5,154 nucleotides of DNA from the NCBI GenBank assembly GCA_947175805.1, contig CAMWOF010000202.1:1-5154 (forward strand), given 5' to 3'. The translations under genes and the position numbers were made by a program. This DNA comes from an uncultured Clostridiaceae bacterium (GTDB lineage Bacteria > Bacillota > Clostridia > Lachnospirales > Lachnospiraceae). The notes beneath the pieces are model-generated. The model did no database searches. It was not told the DNA's origin and saw only the letters and a list, made by a program, of their open reading frames with translations. How positions within the stretch are numbered: the first letter of the stretch is position 1; every line of letters begins with the position of its first letter. Below, piece after piece: positions 1 through 4,399 of the stretch.

Positions 1-1
1 G

Positions 2-103
2 TATTTCATTAGTATGAATGACACAAAACACGCAAGTGATGCATATAATGTGTTCCAGTTTATACGAAATTGCGAAAATGATATTAGGAGCACGATATTA
101 TAA
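2..103 (+). CDS. possible 3' end of a plus-strand gene, partial
   Basis: A reading frame is open from the left edge of the window and runs 33 codons to a TAA at 101-103. The visible peptide includes the stretch MNDTKHASDAYNVFQFI and ends in RSTIL. I do not recognise the family. Support is thin: an open frame of 33 codons can arise by chance in this composition, although it is enriched in ordinary residues and its stop codon falls inside a hairpin (86-120) that could terminate it. If real, it would be convergent with the minus-strand gene that ends at 170. Confidence 0.22.
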   Translation, partial: YFISMNDTKHASDAYNVFQFIRNCENDIRSTIL

Positions 104-120
104 GAGGGTATCAAGCTCCT
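86..120. terminator. imperfect hairpin between convergent ends, possible terminator
   Basis: AGGAGC (86-91) pairs with GCTCCT (115-120), and inside it GATA (94-97) pairs with TATC (109-112), with a 2x2 internal loop between the two stems. It lies between the minus-strand gene ending at 170 and a possible plus-strand ORF ending at 103, where a bidirectional terminator would be expected. Only a three-base T run follows on the plus strand and none of note on the minus strand, so it is weak as an intrinsic terminator. Confidence 0.33.
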
Positions 121-169
121 TTAAGAAAATGGTAAATCCTATATCTATCATTATCTACAATGCTTAGGT

Positions 170-556
170 TTACATAAGTAATGAGCCTATATCACCATAT
201 CCTTGTTGTTCTGCCAATCTTTTAATTCCATCCAGCGCTTCCTCTTTTGAATAGTTGTGCGCTTCTAAAAAATCATTATCTTTTTCGCCTATATATTGGT
301 AGAATAATATTGCGGCAAGGACTTCTTCTTTTTTAGTATAGTCAATGCTTTCCAACAGTATATTTTCAGCTTCGTTTATGAAGCCCTCGTCAACCATTTT
401 TTCAAATTCTTCTAATGCTTTTCCAGAAACCTCATATTTATTTTCTTCCGGCAGTTCAACAGATTTATATTGTTTTCCGAGCATTAGAGAGAAAAGCACC
501 CTTGCTATCTCTTTAATAACACGCATGATATAGTCTTTCTCGTTATTAAAATCCAT
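170..556 (-). CDS. DUF6483-like small helical protein
   Basis: This encodes a 128-residue, charged, mostly helical and probably cytoplasmic protein of unknown function. It begins MDFNNEKDYIMRVIKEIARV and has a central Glu/Lys-rich helical stretch, then a C-terminal segment with SKEEALDGIKRLAEQQGYG. The pattern matches my memory of DUF6483 proteins of Lachnospiraceae; no role is known to me. An upstream in-frame ATG at 619 would add 21 residues, but that extension lies in the terminator and leader of the previous gene. The ATG at 556 has an ideal AGGAGG five bases upstream and is preferred. No signal peptide or membrane span is seen. The gene follows the terminator at 606-629, so it needs its own promoter or readthrough. 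Only a poor candidate is visible (TTAAGA at 602-607, 17-base spacer, TAAATT at 579-584). A small stem-loop abuts its SD. Confidence 0.85.
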   Translation of the reverse strand: MDFNNEKDYIMRVIKEIARVLFSLMLGKQYKSVELPEENKYEVSGKALEEFEKMVDEGFINEAENILLESIDYTKKEEVLAAILFYQYIGEKDNDFLEAHNYSKEEALDGIKRLAEQQGYGDIGSLLM

Positions 557-565
557 TTTTCCTCC

Positions 566-579
566 TAAGCAACAGCTTA
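566..579 (-). other. mini stem-loop abutting the SD of the DUF6483-like gene
   Basis: On the minus strand TAAGC-TGTT-GCTTA folds into a 5-bp stem with a four-base loop, and its 3' arm runs straight into GGAGG. The geometry matches the stem-loops before other genes here (2227-2240, 4234-4247), although the sequence is different. Folding of so short a stem is marginal in energy; the repeated position is the reason for listing it. Confidence 0.4.
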
Positions 580-605
580 ATTTAGTGAAAACAACAGAGT
601 TTCTT

Positions 606-629
606 AAAAAGATAAACACGAGTTTATCT
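606..629 (-). terminator. intrinsic terminator overlapping the end of the DUF6440-like gene
   Basis: On the minus strand AGATAAAC (629-622) and GTTTATCT (617-610) form a perfect 8-bp stem with the loop TCGT, followed by a run of T ending at 606. This is the best intrinsic terminator in the window. The stem contains the last sense codon (AGA) and the TAA stop of the DUF6440-like gene. It should end the unit that starts at the 1746-1774 promoter. Confidence 0.82.
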
Positions 630-806
630 ATTCACAATCGGAGAGATAATCGGTTTTCCATCTCTATCCAACAATGGTGTCATTCCTCCTGCATATCCAC
701 TTGCATGAAACACATAATTCACGCCAGTCTCTTTATCCACCCAAATTTCCGTGACATTCGCCATTCCTTGTGAATAAACTTTCTCAAATCTTTCATTCTT
801 ATTCAT
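624..806 (-). CDS. DUF6440-like small protein
   Basis: This is a 60-residue protein starting MNKNERFEKVYSQG and containing WVDKETGVNYVFHASGYAGG and a short TPLLDRDGKPI segment. The order RFEKVYSQ, then a WVD-x-ETGVNY strand, then a Gly-rich turn and LLDRDGKP is what I recall for DUF6440, a family of small Firmicutes proteins of unknown function. The strand-turn pattern suggests a compact beta-rich cytoplasmic domain (inference). A TTG at 821 could extend it by five residues, but those codons are the SD itself. GGAGG at 815-819, eight bases before the ATG at 806, fixes the start. It lies 61 bases after the chemotaxis-type receptor gene and probably shares its promoter; an intrinsic terminator overlaps its stop. 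One copy of the AATYGGRATTT element sits just before its SD. Confidence 0.87.
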   Translation of the reverse strand: MNKNERFEKVYSQGMANVTEIWVDKETGVNYVFHASGYAGGMTPLLDRDGKPIISPIVNR

Positions 807-819
807 TTTATTCACCTCC

Positions 820-849
820 AAAAATCCCGATTGTAATTTGAGGATTTTT
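820..849 (-). promoter_or_regulatory. A/T-rich hairpin spanning element copy A
   Basis: On the minus strand AAAAATCC (849-842) can pair with GGATTTTT (827-820), an 8-bp stem with a 14-base loop, between the receptor gene and the DUF6440-like gene. Its 3' arm is part of the repeated element and ends directly against the SD GGAGG. The T run lies inside the stem, so it could act as a weak terminator or attenuator that reduces downstream expression, or only as an accidental consequence of the element. Confidence 0.35.
822..839 (-). repeat. intergenic element copy A, long form
   Basis: The minus strand reads AAATTACAATCGGGATTT, with the core AATCGGGATTT at 832-822. It matches copy D (3695-3712) at 16 of 18 positions, and its 11-base core is identical to copy B. 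It is followed within two bases by the SD (GGAGG) of the DUF6440-like gene. Confidence 0.75.
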
Positions 850-867
850 TAAGACACAAACTATTTT

Positions 868-1692
868 TTACTGTCTGCTGATGTCCTCCTCCAATTTACC
901 GGCAAGCACAAGCGTCTGATCGAGCATCTTCTGGATTTGGCTGACACTTTCCATATGCTCTTTTGCCACATTATTTGCATCTTTTATTGAAGAAATAATT
1001 GCGACAAGATGATTTGTAATGCTATCTAAAGTTCCCTTAATCGCAGTTGCAGAACCGCCGCTATCCTTTGCCAACTGTCCCATCTCATTGGCAACTACAG
1101 CAAATCCGCGGCCATGCTCACCGCTACGCGCTGCCTCAATAGACGCATTCAATGCAAGCATCTTAGAACGTGAAGCATTGCTGCTGACTTTGTTTACGAC
1201 CTCAACTGCATCGCTTACATCACCCTCTACGACATTTGCCATTCTGTCCATTTCCGTCAGCATAGTAAACAATCTCTCAATCCCGTCAATGACTGTCTGA
1301 ATAGAGCCGCTAATTTCTGTAACCGACTCCTCGAACTGATTCGCTATCACTGACATCTGCTTCTTTATATCAACAGAGTATGTACAAGTCACACATCCGA
1401 TGACTTGCCCGCCGTCCTTGATTGGTACTAATTCTCCCTCAAATGCTTCCCCCATAACCTCTTCTGGCAAGTAGTTATGCTTCCGCCTTCCGGTTCTTAT
1501 CACTTCATCAAATGCACCGCTTGGGTCTTGAAATGCCTGGCCGACACTCAACATAGGGGTTACCCCATCTGGAACAGTATACCCCTGTACAATCCCATCC
1601 TTGTCCAATACTGATATGTATACATCCTTATCAAAAAGCTGCCTGATTACCGGCAACAATTCAACTATCTGAGTCAAATTATCATTTAACAT
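868..1692 (-). CDS. soluble methyl-accepting chemotaxis-type receptor
   Basis: This 274-residue protein has no membrane segment, so it should act in the cytoplasm. Residues about 8-110 form a PAS/Cache-like sensor fold (VYISVLDKDGIVQGYTVPDG near the start, ELVPIKDGGQVIGCVTC near the end). Residues about 110-274 form an antiparallel helical MCP signalling hairpin with the diagnostic tip MLALNASIEAARSGEHGRGF (178-197) followed by AVVANEMGQLAKDSG. This tip normally contacts CheA and CheW. The two arms flanking the tip are similar in length, so the domain looks complete though short. No transmembrane, HAMP or C-terminal pentapeptide tether is seen, and no other chemotaxis gene is in the window. 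TTG at 1698 is an alternative start, but AGGAGG lies only three bases from it and nine from the ATG at 1692, which is preferred. A good promoter lies upstream. The ligand is unknown. Confidence 0.92.
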   Translation of the reverse strand: MLNDNLTQIVELLPVIRQLFDKDVYISVLDKDGIVQGYTVPDGVTPMLSVGQAFQDPSGAFDEVIRTGRRKHNYLPEEVMGEAFEGELVPIKDGGQVIGCVTCTYSVDIKKQMSVIANQFEESVTEISGSIQTVIDGIERLFTMLTEMDRMANVVEGDVSDAVEVVNKVSSNASRSKMLALNASIEAARSGEHGRGFAVVANEMGQLAKDSGGSATAIKGTLDSITNHLVAIISSIKDANNVAKEHMESVSQIQKMLDQTLVLAGKLEEDISRQ

Positions 1693-1745
1693 GGGCAAAT
1701 ACCTCCTATTTTTTATCCATAATAACCATTTATTTCATGTGCATT

Positions 1746-1774
1746 ATTGTATCAGAATTTTTCCAATGCGACAA
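1746..1774 (-). promoter_or_regulatory. sigma-A-type promoter for the receptor gene
   Basis: On the minus strand a -35 TTGTCG (1774-1769), a 17-base spacer and a -10 TACAAT (1751-1746) are present, with TG one base before the -10 (extended -10). The expected start is near 1739, giving a leader of about 47 bases before the ATG at 1692. It should drive the receptor and DUF6440-like genes. Confidence 0.72.
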
Positions 1775-1778
1775 GATA

Positions 1779-1790
1779 CTACTTGTTCAT
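1779..1790 (-). pseudogene. three-codon ORF, possible scar of a lost gene
   Basis: The minus strand reads ATG AAC AAG TAG, preceded by AGAGG (1804-1800) at nine bases and by element copy B. The arrangement element-SD-ATG is the same as before the complete genes here, yet the frame stops after three codons and the receptor promoter follows at once. It may be the stub of a deleted gene, a leader peptide, or chance. No other trace of coding sequence is visible in this gap. Confidence 0.3.
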
Positions 1791-1807
1791 TGTGTTTTAC
1801 CTCTTTC

Positions 1808-1818
1808 AAATCCCGATT
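1808..1818 (-). repeat. intergenic element copy B, short form
   Basis: The minus strand reads AATCGGGATTT, identical over 11 bases to the core of copy A. Upstream it continues as GAATA, resembling copy C rather than A or D. AAAT-CGGG-ATTT can form a 4-bp stem with a four-base loop. It is followed after three bases by AGAGG and then by the three-codon ORF. Confidence 0.7.
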
Positions 1819-1820
1819 TA

Positions 1821-1840
1821 TTCAGTTCTAAAAACTTGAA
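1821..1840 (-). terminator. weak hairpin after the VOC gene
   Basis: On the minus strand TTCAAGTT pairs with AACTGAA (seven pairs with one bulged A) around the loop TTTAG, starting ten bases after the stop codon of the VOC-fold gene. No T run follows, so termination here is uncertain; it is the only candidate end for the three-gene unit to the right. Confidence 0.25.
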
Positions 1841-1849
1841 TTTTTCGCA

Positions 1850-2212
1850 TTACATAGGCGTTCCTACTTCAATCAAATTACCGTCTAAATCATAAAAACG
1901 GATTACTTTTTGTCCCCAACTATGCGTCATAAGTCGATTGACATATTGAATTGAGGGATATGTTTTTTCCAATTTTTCAACAAACGCTTCTATATCTTGT
2001 TCTTCAAAATACAGTTCACAAGAATTGCTTTTCGGAATAATATCTTTTCCCAAAAACTTCTTCCAAATTTTTTCGTCTTGGAGTACAAGACCTTCCGTTA
2101 AAATCATGTTGCCATCATTGTCAAGTATCATATCAAGACCAAATAAATCGTGATAAAATTGTTTCGACTTTTCAATATCTTTAACCACAATCAAAATGTT
2201 CTTTAATTTCAT
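1850..2212 (-). CDS. VOC/glyoxalase-bleomycin resistance fold protein
   Basis: The 120-residue product has a typical vicinal-oxygen-chelate layout: an N-terminal strand MKLKNILIVVKDIEKSKQFY leading into the helix and FGLDM turn, and a C-terminal RFYDLDGNLIEVGTPM. Such proteins include glyoxalase I, fosfomycin or bleomycin resistance proteins and dioxygenases. Candidate metal or ligand residues are E66 (in CELYFEE), H97 (in THSWGQ) and E115 (in LIEVG), but the usual His or Gln in the first strand is not seen (N5-I6), so the canonical metal site looks incomplete and the substrate cannot be named. An ATG at 2260 would add 16 residues overlapping the end of the upstream gene; the ATG at 2212 has GGGAG nine bases upstream and the classic family N-terminus, so it is chosen. 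The gene follows the hydrolase fusion by 28 bases and is probably cotranscribed. Confidence 0.9.
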   Translation of the reverse strand: MKLKNILIVVKDIEKSKQFYHDLFGLDMILDNDGNMILTEGLVLQDEKIWKKFLGKDIIPKSNSCELYFEEQDIEAFVEKLEKTYPSIQYVNRLMTHSWGQKVIRFYDLDGNLIEVGTPM

Positions 2213-2226
2213 TATCCGTATCTCCC

Positions 2227-2240
2227 TAAATCCCAATTTA
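2227..2240 (-). repeat. intergenic element copy C with mini stem-loop
   Basis: The minus strand reads TAAATTGGGATTTA; the core AATTGGGATTT is at 2238-2228. TAAAT-TGGG-ATTTA makes a 5-bp stem with a four-base loop that ends against the SD GGGAG of the VOC gene. The element starts immediately after the TGA of the fusion gene, so it fills the gap between one stop codon and the next SD. Confidence 0.72.
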
Positions 2241-3680
2241 TCATTCCAATAGGAATGCAATGATACTTTTACTTATTGTTTCGTACTCGTAATCATGAAC
2301 ATAATGCGGGCAGTTTAATTCTATATATTCCCCTTCATCAATTTGTGATATATATTCTATTGGAATTTTCCTCCATGTTTCTTTATCAAAGCCTGTTCCA
2401 CCAGAACCGTCTGAAATAAATAATAGCATTGGAAGCTGTGGAACTCCCATACTGTTCACTTTTTCAGCGTTTTCTTTTACTCGTTCAACTTCGTTTAGCA
2501 TTGTCACAGTTGCCGTTCGACTGTAGAAAATGGCTCTATAGATTTCTTTTTCATCATCGGATAATGTGCCGTACTTTATAGCGTCACTGTCCGAAATGCC
2601 CGGTATAAAACGAGTGACACCTATATTTGCCGCCCATCCTGCAATGTGCATAATCGGTATATTTATGTTCATGCTGTCATAATACTCTGGCACTGCCATA
2701 TCAAGTCCAATAATTGCAGATACCTCATCAGGATATTTCTGCGCCCAATATAGGGCTTCAAGTCCTGACATGGAGTGAGGACAAAGGACATAGGGCGCAT
2801 TTAATCCTGTGGCGGCAAGAGCAGTTCTTGTGTCTTCGAGTATGGAATCAATGTCTCTTCCCGTATCGACAACATCGCTGAAACCATATCCGAATTTCTC
2901 TACAACTGCAATCTGATATTTATCACTTAAAAGAGAATAGAGGGACTTGAAATCCAATATGGGAGAACAAGTACCCCCACCTGACATGAAAACAAGCGTT
3001 GTATCGCCGGTTCCTTCAAGATAGATACTCATATTGTGTCCGTCAACTTCAACCATCTGTCCTAACGGCAAACGTAATTCAATTTCCTCTTTTAAATGGA
3101 TTTGATGATTGATGTATATGATAAGCAGCAATATAAGCACTGCAACAATCACAATAAAAAATATTTTCATAACTCTATTCCTTTTCGGAAACCAGGGGAT
3201 ACATCTGTTTACATTTTTACAGTATTCAACATACTCTTGTCCATATAAATCTTTCAGCCACTTTTCCTCTGTATTTTTCAACACTATCGTCATTTCCAGC
3301 CAGAACAGCAGAGGAAAAATTAGCAACAGAGGATTATGTTCTATAAGGATTACACCTGTACTGCCAAGGAGAAATAATGTGTAACATGGATTCCTCACAA
3401 ACTTGTATGCACCGTTAGTTTTCAGCTTATTATCTTTTATGTCATTCTGAAGATTGCCACCTGCATCTGCACCTAAAAACAATGCTATGCCCTCGATTAT
3501 CAGAAGAATGCCAATAATAAGGAGAATGGTATTTACTGTATTATCTGAAATTTTCCCTAAAATATATCCTTTTTCTGATAAAAACACACCCACAGCAGTC
3601 AATACTACCATTGGAAAACAAAGTATTGGTCCAATACCGTAGAGTGGCAAATGCTCTTTTTTCTTATCATCTTCGTTCAT
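2241..3680 (-). CDS. fusion: ICMT-like methyltransferase domain plus alpha/beta hydrolase
   Basis: This is a 479-residue two-part membrane protein. Residues 1-165 have about four hydrophobic segments (near 17-35, 50-70, 98-113, 117-134) and the isoprenylcysteine/phospholipid methyltransferase pattern: NGAYKFVRNPCY (89-100), then EEKWLKDLYGQEYVEY (138-153) and CIPWF. Such domains use S-adenosylmethionine at the membrane. Residues 171-190 are a further membrane span, followed by an alpha/beta hydrolase: MSGGG (232-236) near the oxyanion hole, PHSMSG with likely nucleophile S303, D424 in FISDGSGG, and H459 or H462 in CPHYVHDYE. Substrates are unknown. The join is at NRV-M171; that internal ATG (3168-3170) has its own SD-like AAGGA eight bases upstream, so the hydrolase may also be made alone. 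The start at 3680 has an unusual GGGGG SD. It lies 34 bases after the isochorismatase-fold gene and 28 before the VOC gene. Confidence 0.88.
   Translation of the reverse strand: MNEDDKKKEHLPLYGIGPILCFPMVVLTAVGVFLSEKGYILGKISDNTVNTILLIIGILLIIEGIALFLGADAGGNLQNDIKDNKLKTNGAYKFVRNPCYTLFLLGSTGVILIEHNPLLLIFPLLFWLEMTIVLKNTEEKWLKDLYGQEYVEYCKNVNRCIPWFPKRNRVMKIFFIVIVAVLILLLIIYINHQIHLKEEIELRLPLGQMVEVDGHNMSIYLEGTGDTTLVFMSGGGTCSPILDFKSLYSLLSDKYQIAVVEKFGYGFSDVVDTGRDIDSILEDTRTALAATGLNAPYVLCPHSMSGLEALYWAQKYPDEVSAIIGLDMAVPEYYDSMNINIPIMHIAGWAANIGVTRFIPGISDSDAIKYGTLSDDEKEIYRAIFYSRTATVTMLNEVERVKENAEKVNSMGVPQLPMLLFISDGSGGTGFDKETWRKIPIEYISQIDEGEYIELNCPHYVHDYEYETISKSIIAFLLE
3179..3183 (-). promoter_or_regulatory. possible internal SD for the hydrolase half
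   Basis: The minus strand reads AAGGA, then eight bases, then an in-frame ATG (3170-3168, M171 of the fusion) that begins MKIFFIVIVAV, an ordinary membrane-anchor N-terminus. An out-of-frame TAG lies in the eight-base spacer, so a single-base change could have joined two formerly adjacent genes. Confidence 0.4.
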
Positions 3681-3694
3681 TAATTTTCCCCCGC

Positions 3695-3712
3695 AAATTC
3701 CAATTGTAATTT
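3695..3712 (-). repeat. intergenic element copy D, long form
   Basis: The minus strand reads AAATTACAATTGGAATTT (core AATTGGAATTT at 3705-3695). It differs from copy A at two of 18 positions. AAATT can pair with AATTT around an eight-base loop. It begins two bases after the isochorismatase-fold stop codon and is followed after two bases by the GGGGG SD of the fusion gene. Confidence 0.75.
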
Positions 3713-3714
3713 AT

Positions 3715-4218
3715 TTAAATAAACTCTGCACCTAAATCCTTTAATTGTTTGAAATACTTGTTTTTATTTTTGACGAACATTGTACCGATAGCATTTTCAT
3801 TAACTATCACTTTATAACCTTCTTTAATTGCTCCTAATGATTTCAGTTCAACTCTACCTCCACCGTCTACACCTATAACTTCAACATACTCAATATCACT
3901 TTTTTTCAAGAACTCATTAAGGGCGGAATTAGAGAACGCATTCCCTTCATATTTTGTAAATATATTTTTTGATACCATCTGAAGATTATTCACTAACTCG
4001 ACCTCTTCTGTACCTTCATATGCATGAAATGGTGCAAACTTATTTAGTAGGTTTTTCTTCATTACATTTTTAATGTAAATAACCATATTTTCTTTATTAG
4101 TATCAATGACTCTATTTACCGCTTCAATCAAATCCGCATTATTATACTTAAAATATGCAGCATGATTTTCCCCAACACAAATATTCTGCATATCAATTAC
4201 CAGCAATGCTTTTTTCAT
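3715..4218 (-). CDS. isochorismatase-fold (cysteine hydrolase family) protein lacking the catalytic Cys
   Basis: The 167-residue product has the alpha/beta isochorismatase-like fold. MKKALLVIDMQN carries the family Asp (D9), FTKYEGNAF carries the family Lys (K89), and VEVIGVDGGGRVELKSLGA corresponds to the loop that normally holds the nucleophilic Cys. Here the aligned position is R122 (codon AGA at 3853-3855), so the Asp-Lys-Cys triad is broken; the protein may be inactive as a hydrolase, have another role, or bind ligand only. Length is normal for small family members. An upstream ATG at 4263 would add 15 residues, but it sits at the predicted transcription start; the ATG at 4218 has GGAGG nine bases upstream. 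It is the first gene of a likely three-gene unit with the fusion and VOC genes. It looks more AT-rich than the receptor gene. Confidence 0.88.
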   Translation of the reverse strand: MKKALLVIDMQNICVGENHAAYFKYNNADLIEAVNRVIDTNKENMVIYIKNVMKKNLLNKFAPFHAYEGTEEVELVNNLQMVSKNIFTKYEGNAFSNSALNEFLKKSDIEYVEVIGVDGGGRVELKSLGAIKEGYKVIVNENAIGTMFVKNKNKYFKQLKDLGAEFI

Positions 4219-4233
4219 CCTCTCAGTCCTCCA

Positions 4234-4247
4234 TAAACCGCAGTTTA
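4234..4247 (-). other. mini stem-loop before the SD of the isochorismatase-fold gene
   Basis: The minus strand TAAAC-TGCG-GTTTA forms a 5-bp stem with a four-base loop, one base before GGAGG. Compared with TAAAT-TGGG-ATTTA before the VOC gene, the closing pair has changed from T-A to C-G on both sides, which is the kind of change expected if the stem matters. Confidence 0.42.
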
Positions 4248-4267
4248 CCGTTCTAAGCAACATAATC

Positions 4268-4276
4268 AGTATATCA
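4268..4276 (-). promoter_or_regulatory. extended -10 promoter for the isochorismatase-fold gene
   Basis: The minus strand reads TGATATACT, a TGN extended -10 with TATACT at 4273-4268. No good -35 is seen at 17 bases (TAGAAA), which is tolerable for an extended -10. The start would be near 4261, leaving a leader of about 43 bases with the mini stem-loop and SD. Confidence 0.5.
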
Positions 4277-4311
4277 TGCCATTCAATATATTTCTACAAT
4301 CCCCTGTCTTC

Positions 4312-4346
4312 TGATAACGCTCTTTCTATAAGTCATAATGTTATCA
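4312..4346. repeat. inverted repeat TGATAAC/GTTATCA
   Basis: TGATAAC (4312-4318) and GTTATCA (4340-4346) are perfect inverted 7-mers separated by 21 bases, about 40-75 bases upstream of the -10 at 4268-4273. They could be a regulator site or a weak end of the kinase transcript. The rest of the gap 4219-4399 shows no coding signal. Confidence 0.3.
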
Positions 4347-4399
4347 ATCTTCCCTTTGCCCTAGCATGGGACTAATAGTTATACGAAACATTTAAATAA

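Noticed and set aside
134..144. ATATAGGATTT on the minus strand as a fifth element copy
   Set aside because: It matches the AATYGGRATTT core at only 8 of 11 positions, and no start codon follows the nearby AAAGGAG.
1..169. tRNA or other structured RNA gene at the left edge
   Set aside because: No cloverleaf, T-loop sequence or CCA end is visible; only one imperfect hairpin.
345..773. Plus-strand ORFs opposite the DUF6483-like and DUF6440-like genes
   Set aside because: They are antisense shadows of the minus-strand genes with no SD and no recognisable protein pattern.
1019..1300. Plus-strand 93-codon ORF inside the receptor gene
   Set aside because: It lies opposite the conserved MCP hairpin tip, whose sequence is clearly the coding one; no SD is seen.
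3109..3642. Plus-strand ORFs opposite the methyltransferase-like domain
   Set aside because: They mirror the hydrophobic minus-strand domain and have no independent support.
822..3712. Integron attC sites or a CRISPR array
   Set aside because: The repeats are short, irregularly spaced by 420-1467 bases, lack the attC core triplets and paired boxes, and flank whole genes rather than spacers; no integrase or cas gene is present.
4353..4372. CCC-GGG hairpin near the kinase 3' end as a terminator
   Set aside because: There are only three strong pairs and no T run on the minus strand.
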